Origin: Neurospora tetrasperma FGSC 2508
Lineage: Eukaryota; Ascomycota; Sordariomycetes; Sordariales; Sordariaceae
Direction: 5' to 3'
NCBI RefSeq assembly: GCF_000213175.1
Contig: NW_009799101.1
Coordinates: 1,653,470 to 1,717,469, forward strand
Length of the DNA stretch: 64,000 nucleotides
Part shown: in pieces, positions 46,468 to 58,736 of the stretch
How the letters are laid out: each line of letters begins with the position of its first letter
Numbering within the stretch: the first letter of the stretch is position 1
The notes under the pieces: model-generated
Databases searched by the model: none
Told to the model about the DNA's origin: nothing
Seen by the model: the letters and a program-made list of their open reading frames with translations, nothing else
Position numbers and translations under genes: made by a program

Positions 46468-49400
46468 GATGATGATGGTCACTGGTTTACTCGTTGTTGT
46501 TGCGTCGTGGTAGGCTCGAAAGAGGACTAGTTTACCCCACGGCAAGGGATAAAGCGAGGAGGGGAAAACGAAGGGGTCCGAATGGGCGGTGGCAGCGGGT
46601 GATGGGGTTGGTGAGACCGAGAGGACCTGCGCTGCGGCTTTACCCGTGGCTCCGAGTCAGAGACTGCAAGTCCGGGGAGCGGGCGATGAGCCGGTAGTGG
46701 GGTGACAAGGCCCGGGCGTGACCGTCAATGGAATGATTACGACCGGGAGGGAGCAGCAGGCGGTGAGCCAATTCGCCGTAGGTTGCTTCTTTGTTGATTG
46801 TTGCGGGGAAATCGAAAGCTTCAGTTCTTGCAGAGTGTCTGTTGTTGAGGTTGTACTGAATCTCGCTCCCGCGTGCAGGAGAAAAATTTGCGGGCTTTAA
46901 GTTGTTGCGGTAAAAGTCACGGTAACGGTAACCTGAAATCTTCAACATCGACAGGTCCAGTTTTTGAGGTATCACAAACATTTGCGCAAAACAAACCACC
47001 ACAGGCCATCGTCTACGGTTGCTGTGACGACAATACCAGATGCCACAACTCTATCGATCGCTGATTACTACCCTCCATTTCCTCTCTCGGAGTTCGGGAC
47101 GGGCACACCGTATACACGACGGACGGCATAGCGATGGTTCGGGGTCCTCTTTGACCTTTTATGTAGATGCCTCTCGGGAGGCGGTCAGAAAGTCAACCGG
47201 ACAACCACAACGACAACATTCATACGACTACCGTATTCCGTCCCGTCTCTCCTGACGCTTCCCGTGTGATGAAATTCACACTCATCACACCATCACGACC
47301 ACACCACGGATGTACAGCGGAAACGAGACACAGGCGGCTCCGGTATGATGCATAATGTAAGCATGGCTGGACCCGTGCAAAAGATGACATAGAATACATA
47401 CATGTTGCAGCAGCTAGGTGGACTTTGTGGGGTTGAACTAGGGAAGCTCGAATGCGCCAGCATGGCTTTGGTGGTAACAGACATGGAGCCTGAAGACAGC
47501 ATAAATATCGGGAAAAGGGGGAAACTGTAAACAATGATGGCTGCGACATGTGAACAACACGTTGGGAATGTTGACGACACGTTCGTCTGATAATCGACAG
47601 GAGCAGTGAACATGATCGGAGCTATGGGATTTCACCAGGCACTGTCCCTGGCATCGTCCATCGCACTGCCGAAGGAGATACGGAAAACTATCTTATTATC
47701 GGTCCCGGCCCCCCCGATACTGCGCGGTGTCGTCATCTTTTTCAACAAAAGCCGGCCGACCGGCGCCGTATCCAGGCGCGCCGCCAGGGAGGATACCTCT
47801 ACCTACTTCAGGAACGTGAAAACTTGACAGCGCTCCGTCCAATTCCAGCTCCAATTGCTAATGCCTACATCACTCATAAGCTTAGAGCCAACTCCACCGG
47901 AAAACTCAAAACCAAGGAAAAACAATAGCCAGGAAAATCAACCGGTCAAGTCCACGTCAACACAGTTGATGAAGACCATGGCTATCATTGTTTTGCCCAA
48001 GTTTCACTCTCGCGATGTTGGGAATGCCCTGAATGACAGTTGCATTGTTGTTGTTTACGACCGGCAGGGAGAGCCAGGCGGGTCAGGTCCATATGTACAT
48101 GAAAACAACCGCGCTCCTACAATAGTGTAGTACATAGTACAGCGGCAAAGCAACCGCTGGGTTTACGTTCATGCATTTCTTGACAGCCCGTTGACACTCA
48201 GACGTATCGTTTCACGAGCGAGTCCCTTTGATGGATTCCTTCATTGAGTTATAATGACCGGCCTGGGGCTTTGCCAACACGTCTACTGGAATGAGATGTC
48301 GTTCTGGAAGTCTGCAAGTGCAAAATTACCAGTGTAATGAACAAACAAAAGATCATTTGGTATTGTAAGATTCGCTTGTTCCAAAACAGCGGAATTATAC
48401 CCCAAAACGGGCATGCACTCTATTACAATAATTTCGGAGGGGTTCTCAAGTATCATCTCCTACGTCGTGACGTTGCAACGCGAAACGGCTGGGCACAATC
48501 TTCAGGTCATTGGACACAAGGAGTTGACTTATTAACTGAGCTTTGTGATGGTTGTGAATTAGGCAAACGGTTAATTCTGTTACTATCATAGTGAACAACG
48601 ATGTTGCGACTGATATGACTGTCCCGTCCGATTGCGCTCGCTCAACAACACAACAAATTGCTCACTTCGAGTCACACTTGCAATTACCTTTTCACTTCAC
48701 TTCCATTTCTTGCCTCCCAGTTCCGATAGACAGGAACCCAAAAGGCCACGAGCGTTGACACACGAATCGAACCCGCCACCGTCTTCTACCAAGTTGGTTC
48801 CCGCTGTCGCCGACGCCGCCAGGATGTTCCCCGCGGCGATTACTGTAGTGTGCGTGTAGTTCGACAAGAGCGAGCGATAACGGCGGTCATCCTGTTGGAA
48901 TCTGGGGTTACATGCGGTCACACGGGCTTTGATCGAATGGCCAAGCTTTTTTGGAGCAGCCATTTGTTGAATAGTCCCCAAACCTCCTCAAAAAGTGGTG
49001 ATAGCAAAGAGGGGATTCCCATGGCAAAATGATATCATGTGTCCTCTATATGTGGTCCCAAAACCTTTTTACCCCTCAAGCAGTGCCCCCTTTTACGAGG
49101 CCTTTCTCAAGATCCAATGCGATTGCGACTTGGGACACATGCGTTCCTTGTGTTAGTGCAAAACTCGCCCCCGGCAATTGCGCCAATGTCGAACGTTTTT
49201 TTAACACTGATGGATGGGCCACGAGATCTGGATAATGGGTTCGCTCATACCTAGCCGTCCCTTTTGTCTAGAGCCCAAACATCATCGTCGGCCGTGATGA
49301 CAACATTCCACCATCGCCATCGTCGCATTTCGCTCTTTCTTTCTTTGAGATGGCCGAGCTGCCCGGGCGGTTATCGAATCAATTGCATCGTCGTTACCTG

Positions 49401-52400
49401 CCCTTTACTTACACGTGTAAGTGGCGGTAGCCCCGTGCTGCAACTAGGTATGTGTAGTGTATGTTGTCCGTAGATTAGATAGATAGCAGCACCCTCTTTC
49501 GTCCGATAGTCTGCTTGTATTTATCGGATGGTAATGCCACATTGCGACGGAACGTGCGCAGCAAGGTGAAAGTTCCACACACCCCTCAACACCATTGCCG
49601 AGGCTTGGCGATGCGAGCACTTCACGAACCTTGCTGGCCACGCCTCTTGCTTTGTTTGTTTGGAATTGAAACGCGATAAGAATCTCGACGGAGTCGGGTG
49701 TTCTGAAGCTTATCGCCGGCTGTCTTTTCAGGATCGTGATCAGCACCCCCTTTCTTGATGCGCTAACAAACCAGAGTGGTGCACATACACACGCCCCCAA
49801 TCTTCATCCGAATAGCCTGCATTTTGTGGGGCAAAGAGGACTCCGGCAGCTTTGTGCGGTCCATTCGTCCTAAAGGAGATCTTGGGTGCGGTTCAGTGCC
49901 GTGTCGCAGCCCTCGACAAATGTTGAGTCGCCATGGCGCAATTGATTGCTCGCTGCTCATAGCGCACACGGTACACTAGTGTACTTGTGATCATTTCGGA
50001 ACGATGAGATGATGGGCCCCTTGGCGGCGAACGTCGAGACTCGGGAATGCTCAGAAAACTGGGGAAGTAGGTAACGTATGCGGCATACCTAGCTTGTACT
50101 TGTAATTAGTTTCATGTTCCGTGAAACCGTGACTTTGTTCACATCCCGAAGAGCATCATCGCGTGAATTGTCCCATGAACATCGAGAGAGGCAGCGTGGC
50201 ATCTCTCCTCTTCTGAAACAAGAAACGCGTGTACGTATCGCCGGGCGGGCAAATTGCCAATCGACAGCGTTGTTGCTATTTTCGCATCCCGAATAAGAAA
50301 GTGAGCAACGATTTTGATTGAAGGAGAGGACGCTGCTGAAGCGATAATCATCAAGGAGGATTGCAGGGCGCCTGCGTCTGTGCTTTTCTTGGTCATCACT
50401 ACACTATCTAACAGTGCTGCTTGTACACTGCCTCAAGTCCTGCCTGTCTACCGCGTGGAGTGTCGCTCGCTCGCGGTGAAAGAGCAAGTAGGAATGATCC
50501 AGACGCAACAGGAAGCAGACGGATGTCGCTTCGTTTGCTGCCGCTGACCAATGACTGTGGAGTAGCGAGCGCGAGTGTGTGAACTGAAACAGTTGAGAAT
50601 GTTGGGAGTTCAGTGGTTGTGTTGTTGTTGTTGATTGACGGAATTGGCAACCACGACAAACCGGAAACGTATCCATCATTAAACCCCAGCCCAAGATCAT
50701 CTCGATGGTATCAAAAAGGGAGACCGGCTACTAGCAACGCGAATACAGTCTGGACAAGTGGCAGCTTCGTGTTGACACAGGAAGATTAACAGTGCACAAT
50801 TGGTGATGACTCCGACGTGATCGCTATCCCCTCGGGAATTTGGAAGCTACCCATGCTCGCCATTAATAACAAGTTTCCATCATCCATCTACTTTTGCCTC
50901 CCAAGCTCCGTTCTCGCTTGTACCCCTTACATTCGTCCCGCCGTACCGCAGCACGTAGGTATGCTAGTGCTGCGTACGCTCGTACCTACCCCTAGCTTCC
51001 TCCCACGTTTTTCCAAGCCACCCCTCGCCAGTCTCGTTTGGGATTCTTGAGGGTTCAGGTCAGATGTACGATTCTGACAGCGATTGCCTAGGTCGCGGTT
51101 GTCCTGACTTTATGCGATGATGGTTTACTCGTTCGATGTGACGGCAGTTGAATGAACATCATCGTCTGTCATGGCGGCATCCGTCTGACGTTGGAAGCCA
51201 TGAAATTTCGAGATGGCGATGTGGATAACGTGGCGCTAATCCCAATACAGCAATATGTCACTAATCCGGATGATCAGGCGGGGCATCATCATAACTTAAA
51301 CTGAGGTAAACTCCGTAATAACGGTTCTAGCGTATGGAAAAGCCATTCCTGCCTCTGCAGCATGCTATTTGTCAGATTGAATGGCTTCCTGTTGCCGACA
51401 CCTGGCGGCAGCGACAGCAAAGACGGGAGATCTAGGAAAGCTGGTCGAGCACGTGGTGATGCAACGCAACAAAACGTACATACACTACACTACCTACTCA
51501 ACATTGAGGTTGCCATTATCCTTATCATTAACCGAGAAACGGCCAGATAGTCTGAAAAGACGGCGGACGCGGGGAAACCTAGATCGGCGGTGTACGGAGT
51601 TGGACCTCTACGGCCACGCTAGTCGGCGATTGATACACGATAGCATGGAAGAAGCCATCCGCTATCCGTTGCCGGCATAGGAGTTGTCATTCCGTCCTTT
51701 CGACGTGCGTTGACGTTCAGTCAGTCAGTCATGTCGTTGCTGGTATGCACTTTGAGCTCCATACGCGGCATATGGGTTTGTACGTCTGGACACGGTGTCA
51801 AACATTGACGGATTGTATTGGCACTCCCGCACTTTCACACTACTTAACCGACTCATCTCACACAATGGAACGTGGAATTGGGGCTCCCTGAAAATGATGC
51901 TAATCTGCCTGTCTGCTGTGGCTTCTTGTGCTGCCAGTGTGAAGGAACGGGGGTGACAGCTGCCCCAACATTACCTTACATTACATGGTATTCAATACCT
52001 GGTAGGCGTTGGGGCGTTATGCGCTGTACCTGTGCGCTACTTGAGCCCACTGCGACGGTCATCAATGTACTGAGGTACCGTGTAGGTAGTGTGATACCAA
52101 AGACGGCGGGCTCGTGCAGGGACCCGAGGGCGGTGTGTGTCTTGGTTGGTGTGTTCATCTGTCTTGGGTCAGTTCCAGGTCGTTTCCAGTGTGGTTGCGT
52201 GGCAGCAAGCGAAGAATGCCATTCGTCGTCATTTGTCGAGATAGCCACCCAGACCGTGTCGTGACGAAATCTAGACACGTTGAGACTCAGCAGCGCGACC
52301 GGCCAACAGCCCAGTGCTCGCCCACCATTTCGCGACGCAGTGATCGGCAGACCCTGGCCGTCTCTTTGCTTGAAGCGGCCTTTTGCTGGGCAGCTGCGAG

Positions 52401-52592
52401 TGATGGAGTGACAAAGCGACGAGTGGAAGCCCGTCCCGCGGGCGTGCTTGCCCAGGGGGTCACGCCCGACTCTGAGAAGCACACTGGGCTGTTCAGCTCA
52501 GCGACGACGGAGGTCGGCCGCTCCAGTCACTCTGTTAGAACCAGGGCAGGGCCAGTGCCAGAGGTACCTTACCTCTGGAGGAGGTACCCAGC
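46468..52592. other. 6.1-kb region without recognised genes
   Basis: Many short frames on both strands, none with family features; the largest (51872-52264, +, 130 codons) is Cys-rich but does not look conserved. Includes AT-rich stretches (48330-48600). No tRNA-like boxes or repeats of known elements seen. It might hold non-coding transcripts or long promoters. Confidence 0.5.
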
Positions 52593-53691
52593 ATGACCTC
52601 CGGCAGCGCTGACTGACGCTCGCAGCGGTTCCGTCCTCTTCCACCTCCTGCCTGCTTGTTCCATTTCGTGCTTCCCACTGCTTCCAGGTTCTCAGGCTCC
52701 TTTTCAATACCCACCTCCGCCATCCACCCATTTCACCCTATTCCAAACCACCTTTTTCTCTTCTCTCTTCTTTCCTGTATAACTCGCCTTGTTCGCCGTC
52801 GTTTGTCGCGCTTCATTTGTCGTGCATCGCATTGTCTGTTTTAGCTCGCATTCGCCTCGCAATCAATCAAAACAATCAATCCGTCAACTCGACGCACCTC
52901 ATCCGACTTCGCATCGCCTCGCTCGTCCCGATCGGATACCATTGATTGCGGCAGCCTTGCATCGACATCGGGCTCCATCCCCAACTTACACATCAATCAG
53001 CCTTTGGGTTCCCGACTGCGCCGTTCGAACACTGGTTTCCTTCTTTCGTCTGTTCCAAGTAAAAAAAAAACACGAAAGACCAGCGAGACGAGCACTCTGA
53101 AAAGCCAAAAAAGCAACATCGAAGAGCATCACGCATTCAGTTGCATCACGCTACCGTCTTCCACACTCCGCCGAGTCTCCAGTCAGCATACCACACACAC
53201 ACACGGACTAGACCACTGGTTGCTTGCTTGGCTCCCCCGGCCTCTTCCATCATCGCCGACCCGCAACTTCCGTTTTCGTCCGTTACCAAGTTGCTGCATC
53301 CCCGAAGACCTGGTATCCACTTTTCCCAGTGTGAATCACATCTCGCGTGCCGAACCAGGGGGTTGCAAAGAGTCACTCCACGGCCCACCTGTTCCTGAGA
53401 GACTCTTATACACGGCGATCGGTCAACCCTTTCTGAGATATCTCCGATACAACTCTTGATCATCATAGTCAACAACATCAAGCCATTGAGATACGCTGCC
53501 AAAACCACGCCGTCGTCGCCTTCAAGGCTTTCCCCTTGCCCTCTAGCCCGGCTCACCCGGTGTTTACATTGGTGATTACTTCGACCAAGCTCAAGTCACC
53601 TGGACAAGCATCATCAACACCGCCAACGACAACAACAACTCAGAACAGCGTCAAACGGCCTTCAACTTATACTCCGCCTGACCTGGATTCG

Positions 53692-53703
53692 ATGTTACTA
53701 TAA
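53692..53703 (+). promoter_or_regulatory. uORF, 3 codons, kinase leader
   Basis: ATG TTA CTA TAA, one of only two upstream ATGs in about 1.4 kb, roughly 350 nt before the kinase start. Confidence 0.5.
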
Positions 53704-53818
53704 CAACAACAATCTCTTTCTCCCTCTACTCACCACTCTACCGTTTCGACGGCCCCTTTCTCGACCGACTACTCTACAGTCACATTTCCTTTGTTGATTC
53801 TTCACCTTATCACCGCTT

Positions 53819-53836
53819 ATGAGCCTCAGACCGTGA
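53819..53836 (+). promoter_or_regulatory. uORF, 5 codons, kinase leader
   Basis: ATG encoding MSLRP then TGA, about 220 nt before the kinase start. Its short length and distance would permit re-initiation. Confidence 0.5.
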
Positions 53837-54039
53837 ACGATTTCGACTTGTTTTCACAGTTCTAAACCCTGTACATTCTTCCATTTCTTTCTTGCTTTTA
53901 CGGCGTCTCTTTTATACCTCTTTCGATACTTTGAGAAACACCTGTCTGCAAAGGAAATACACACGCGCATTGTATCAACTATCTACAACACAAAACCAAC
54001 TCAACACCTATACCCTAATCTTTTCCCCCAGCATTCGCC

Positions 54040-56031
54040 ATGGACTTCTGCCTTCGGAACAAGTTCCAATCTGGAGTTCTCCTCGCTGGACGATACCAAA
54101 CGATCTCCCCCCTCAACCATGGATCCTTTGGCATGGTCTTCATGGCTCGCGACCTTAAGACTGGTCAGAAGGTTGCCATCAAGTGCCTGACAAAGAAGGG
54201 AGCTGCAAGCGAAGCCGGCTTCGACTTTGCGGTTGACGAGAAGTCTGAGGAGCTGGTTCTTCATCGACGTCTTGGAGCCCACCCCAACATTGTCAACTTC
54301 ATCGACACCTTCGAGACCGAAGCCCATACATACATCGTCCTGGAGTACTGCGAGCGAGGCGATCTCTACGAAGCGATTCGTCTGGACCAGGGTCCTTTGG
54401 AAACCGAGCATGTGAGGCGATTCATGCTGGAGCTTGTCGACGCTGTTGCCCACATCCACGCCAAGGGCATCTACCACCGCGACATCAAGCCCGAGAACAT
54501 CTTCCTCACCCAAACAGGCTCCGCCAAGTTGGGCGACTTCGGGCTTGCCACCACCGAGAAGTGGTCGTATGAGGCTGCGGTTGGAAGCGAACGTTACATG
54601 TCCCCTGAGCAGTTCGACTCGGCCGGTGCCGGATACTCGCCGGCTGCGGCAGACATCTGGGCTATTGGCATCTGCTTGCTCAACGTTCTCTTCGCCCGCA
54701 ACCCATTCACCACCCCGACCGAGGCCGACCCGCTTTTCTTGGATTTCTCGCGCGACAAGCAGTCTTTGTTCGACGTATTTCCTTCCATGTCCCAGGACAC
54801 CTATGAAGTCATTGTTCAGTGTATGAACCTTGATCCTCGTAAGCGCTCCCTTGAGGGTGCTCGCGAAGCTCTCCTCCGCGTCATCAGCTTCACCACCGAC
54901 GACGAGATCCTCGACGACTTCTGCACTGCCGATGGCCCCGTGGTCGCCAGCTCCAACCGTGAGCCTCTTCGCACCCCCTCGATCCAGAGCCCCCAGATGG
55001 ACACTGGTGCATTCCCCTGGGCCAAGGCGCTCCACGCAAACACCAAGAGGCAGCTCAGCGACATTCCCGACGACGAGAGCTATACCGAGGACCTCTTCTC
55101 TACCTCTACCGCAACCACCTCCGACTGGCTTTCCGCTAGTATCCAGACCCCGCCTTCTGTTTCGTCTGTTATGGACTCACATCTCGCTGCCTCCATGCAG
55201 TCGCTTAACATGGGCTCGGTCGCTCAATCTAGCAAGGACATGTTTGCCAAGATCCCTGTGAGGCCTTCGGCCGCCACCGGCTCTCTCCCGATTAACATGG
55301 CCAAGCAGCCTAAGCAGTCAGCTTTGTCGCTGGTTTTCGGTCGCAAGGATACTGTCTCTAAGAGCTGGAGTGATCTGTGGGACGAGGAGGAGGAGGAGGA
55401 GGAAGAGCAAGCCAAGCAGCTGGCGTTGAAGGAGATGAACTCCAGGACCTGGAGCCAGGAAAGCAAGCACGATAACGAGAACACTCCTCGCATGGGTCGG
55501 TCACCGGCTACCAAGGCGGGCAGTCTTCACGTGGAGCACGATATCCCGGCTATTGATATGCATCTCGGTTCCAACATCGACGACGATCTCGCTGCCGATG
55601 GTTTCTTCTTCCACGATGCCCCCGCACGGAAGGAGCCCACCCAGTTCTCTATGAGCCACTCTCCGCCTGCTCGGAAGAGTGCCCTAGACAAGTGGCAGGC
55701 TCTGGGTGAACGTCGCAGGGCGACAGGAACCACACCTCCCAAGGGTTCCGAGTCTATCCCGAGAACGCGTCAAATTCCTCATAGCTTTGGCGCCGCCTCT
55801 CATGATTTCAACAACATTCACCACAACTCTTATACTGTTCACTCGAACAATCACTCATCTCATCATTATTCTGCCAACATCGGAAAGAAGTCTACCCCGG
55901 TCAAACAGTGCCCTTGGAGCAAGGGACGCGATCGGGCATTTGACTGGCGCAAGGAGAAGCGTCATCCTTTCGATGTCGAGTGGGTTGGTGGCTGGACGGG
56001 AGCTCCTCTCGTGCCAGTTCATCACTTGTAG
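54040..56031 (+). CDS. Ser/Thr protein kinase, Ran1/Ksp1/Sks1 type
   Basis: Single exon, 663 aa. The kinase domain covers roughly residues 20-290: glycine loop HGSFGMVFMARD, catalytic Lys48 in VAIKCL, HRDIKPEN with His146 to Asp148, DFG Asp166 in KLGDFGLATTE, then the activation-segment end YMSPEQF. All catalytic residues are present. The SPEQF ending and the overall pattern resemble fungal Ran1/Pat1, Ksp1, Sks1 and Vhs1 kinases, which link nutrient status to growth, autophagy or meiosis. Which member this is cannot be told by eye. The C-terminal 370 residues are Ser/Pro-rich with a run of Glu (about 449-456), a His/Asn-rich patch near 590-605 and a conserved-looking end (PWSKGRDRAFDWRKEKR, EWVGGWTGAPLVP). 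The gene has an unusually long ATG-poor upstream region. Confidence 0.88.
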   Translation: MDFCLRNKFQSGVLLAGRYQTISPLNHGSFGMVFMARDLKTGQKVAIKCLTKKGAASEAGFDFAVDEKSEELVLHRRLGAHPNIVNFIDTFETEAHTYIVLEYCERGDLYEAIRLDQGPLETEHVRRFMLELVDAVAHIHAKGIYHRDIKPENIFLTQTGSAKLGDFGLATTEKWSYEAAVGSERYMSPEQFDSAGAGYSPAAADIWAIGICLLNVLFARNPFTTPTEADPLFLDFSRDKQSLFDVFPSMSQDTYEVIVQCMNLDPRKRSLEGAREALLRVISFTTDDEILDDFCTADGPVVASSNREPLRTPSIQSPQMDTGAFPWAKALHANTKRQLSDIPDDESYTEDLFSTSTATTSDWLSASIQTPPSVSSVMDSHLAASMQSLNMGSVAQSSKDMFAKIPVRPSAATGSLPINMAKQPKQSALSLVFGRKDTVSKSWSDLWDEEEEEEEEQAKQLALKEMNSRTWSQESKHDNENTPRMGRSPATKAGSLHVEHDIPAIDMHLGSNIDDDLAADGFFFHDAPARKEPTQFSMSHSPPARKSALDKWQALGERRRATGTTPPKGSESIPRTRQIPHSFGAASHDFNNIHHNSYTVHSNNHSSHHYSANIGKKSTPVKQCPWSKGRDRAFDWRKEKRHPFDVEWVGGWTGAPLVPVHHL

Positions 56032-58736
56032 TTGGGCTATCACCTTCGCTGTGGCCCTCCATTGATTCATACTGTTTTTGGGTAAAGGAAATCTGCTGAT
56101 CCTAGTCGGAGTATTCGGGCATTTTTTTTTTTTTTTTTTTTTTGGCTTTTCAGGGGTTTTGTTGCTTGGGGTCAAACGGGCGGGTCTGTCGTCAATATTT
56201 TCAGGGATTTACAGTACTGCATAGCATGGTTTAAACAAACAAACAAAGGGCGAAACGGCATTCAGATACAGAAACTGGACATTCGAATTGGATTGGGTTT
56301 TCTCTTCTCTATCATTTCATTTCATTCATCGGATCGAGACATGTGGACATGAGCCCGAAGGATCAGCATTTTTCTCTTTTCCGGTTTAAAAGACCAAACA
56401 AGGACAGTTACATGGGATTGGTGGATGGGCGGAATGGTGAATTGGGTTTCAACTCGCTTTCTGTGTATTAGATATTCTCCGAACATCTCTTGTGAAGACC
56501 TTCAAAGGTCACAACAATACCAGAAGTTACCCACTCGAACGCTATATCTTTGTCTTATGCCTTTTGTGAACGTGATGAACTGAATGGGGAAACAGATGAC
56601 CAGATTACCTTCAGCTTTACCTCAACGTACGCGCCTGCTCAAAGAAGTACTTACGTCATCGAACTATTCCCGCCGCGATCGATACAATGACAACATTACC
56701 ATGTCTTTCAAGTCCCGTATATATTCGAGCGGTTAAGCAAAAATCATAAACGGCCAACGGCCGGCTAGCCCGACCGAGGACGGGTCATGTGTACTATGTG
56801 TGTGACGGTAGACAAACAGAACAAAACAACGTACACACATACATACACATAGTTATGTACGAGGTTATACGGCTGTTACTCTCTCGTGCCCTCTCGGCCT
56901 TTAAGACCGCGAGGTTGTTTAGGTATGCCCGGGATGCCGATGGTTAGAGGGCAATCTGTATCACAAGGACCGAAAGTACATTCCACTCTAATTTTTTTTT
57001 TTGGCCTTTTTATCACGTAAAGTGTTTTGAGACTGGTTCTGGTGAACTGTACAATCCATACGTATACACACCTGACGGAAGGTTATTGGTTCCAATGGGG
57101 GAAATTCGAACCCGAACGAAAGCTAAAAGGAAGATGACGTAGGTGTTGGACGTACGTTCAGCTTACACATAACATATATTATGAAGGCAGTGGAGGAGGA
57201 CGACGACGGGAGTTTACTAGGTTTCCATCCCTGTTGTGACGCTCCCTACGTATATACCTCCATCGCTGTACCACATCGATGGGTGAACTTCTTCCTGGTC
57301 ATTTGGAAAAGCTGCTTGCTTGCTGCTGCTGTCAGGAATTTCCATGGAACCTGGCAGGAAGTGATTACGTGGTATATGAGGTAATTAACGTGAGTTTTCA
57401 CCTTCCGGTTGTGAAAGGAACGAGTTATTGTGTTATGCGACGTTGGGATTAGTAGGGAATGGGGAATGCACTAGAGGTAGGTGCGGTGTTGCAGGAAAAA
57501 GAAGAGGGGAGGAGGGGCGGGAGATGGATCAGCTGGAACATGAGAGGAAGGAACGATAGTGACAATGATGGACGAGTGGGGAAGGCAGTGCAGTGGGTTG
57601 GTAGGTATACCTTATGGCGGGCATGGTCGAACTGTAAAGGCAAACATGGAAAGTGAAGGAGCCATGCAAGGATGAGACTGGACTCGTCGTAACTGTTAGG
57701 CCTAATGCTTCGAACCTAACATGACTTACCTACCTATCATAAACAGACAGCGGTGACTGAAAGAAGTGAGGTGTAATATTAAAGATGAAAGAGAAGAGAA
57801 GATGAGGACGCTAGTCTGTATTGGCTGGAATACCTAGGAAGAGACTCTCATGATGCGATGATAGCCCAGATGGGATGAAAGACTAGATGGGAATGCAAAA
57901 CTGGACAGTGCTGGCACATGCTATTTATTGTAGGTTTGGCAGTCAACCCTGAATAGTAATGCGATCATTGTATACCATCGTTATGGTCCTTCGTAGTTAA
58001 TTGCCCTTGCCTCTTCTGCTGAACAGGTATGCTTGACCACCGGACGGGAGTGGTTTCATAAGTCGAGTATCCATAGGCGCATTTTGGTTTGGATATACTG
58101 TGTGCCATATCTCAGACCGTGTCAAGCAGTATCTTTCATCTCATATTGTTGTGGTACATGGATTGAAGCACCGAAAGATCCGACCAAAGTAAAAAAATTT
58201 CAAAGATCACGTGTAGGATGAAGCTACAAGTAAGCTACATTCAGATCGAATGGAATTCTTGGTGTTCGATGGAAGCTCAAACGGGATGGAAGATCCATGG
58301 TTCTGGTTAGTGCTGGCATCTAGCATCACACATAAGAGACGTCGTCAACGTCTATTCACTCTATACTCAAAGTTTGACTTTGAACTCGAATCAATACTCT
58401 CCTACTCAGCGAGTCTTGGAATTAGAACCGGGTCCAAACTTGTGAAATTAAAAGAAGGAAGCAAGAGAGACGAGAACTAACGGATCAAGATCATGTCAGC
58501 ATTTGTCAGTGGCATACCATGAAATAGAGTGATTTGGCCGTAATACCACATTAGAGGCTCGAATGCATTCCATACACATTCAAGACGAATCTAGCTAGCC
58601 TAGCCTAACCAGTTCAAAAAGAGATGCAAATAGCGACACCACCATGATGCAATGCGGTCTAAAATAGATCATCCCAAAACAATACCCGACAAACTTAAAC
58701 AACAGCAATTATATGCAACATCATCCTGGCTCCCCT
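56032..58736. other. 2.7-kb intergenic region between convergent genes
   Basis: 3' flanks of the kinase gene and avt1. No gene recognised. Contains a 23-nt poly(T) run at 56122-56144 and a GTAGG-type motif near 57600. Confidence 0.6.
56122..56144. repeat. Poly(T) tract, 23 nt
   Basis: Uninterrupted T run 91 nt downstream of the kinase stop codon, likely in or near its 3' UTR. Confidence 0.9.

Larger units (their letters stand above)
52594..54039 (+). promoter_or_regulatory. Putative long 5' leader/promoter of the Ran1-type kinase
   Basis: On the + strand there is no ATG from 52596 to 53690, and only two before the CDS, while CAT (ATG on the other strand) is frequent. The sequence is CT/CA-rich with few G, as in fungal leaders. 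This suggests that much of it is transcribed as 5' UTR. Transcription start and leader introns cannot be fixed by eye. Confidence 0.5.

Noticed and set aside
51872-52264. 130-codon Cys-rich + strand frame
   Set aside because: No domain and no regular Cys spacing; composition looks like chance in GC-rich DNA.
53004-53459. Open frames in the kinase upstream region
   Set aside because: They lack ATG starts. The region is ATG-free on the + strand.
54001-55035. 344-codon open frame on the minus strand opposite the kinase domain
   Set aside because: Antisense shadow of the kinase CDS, whose catalytic motifs are on the + strand.
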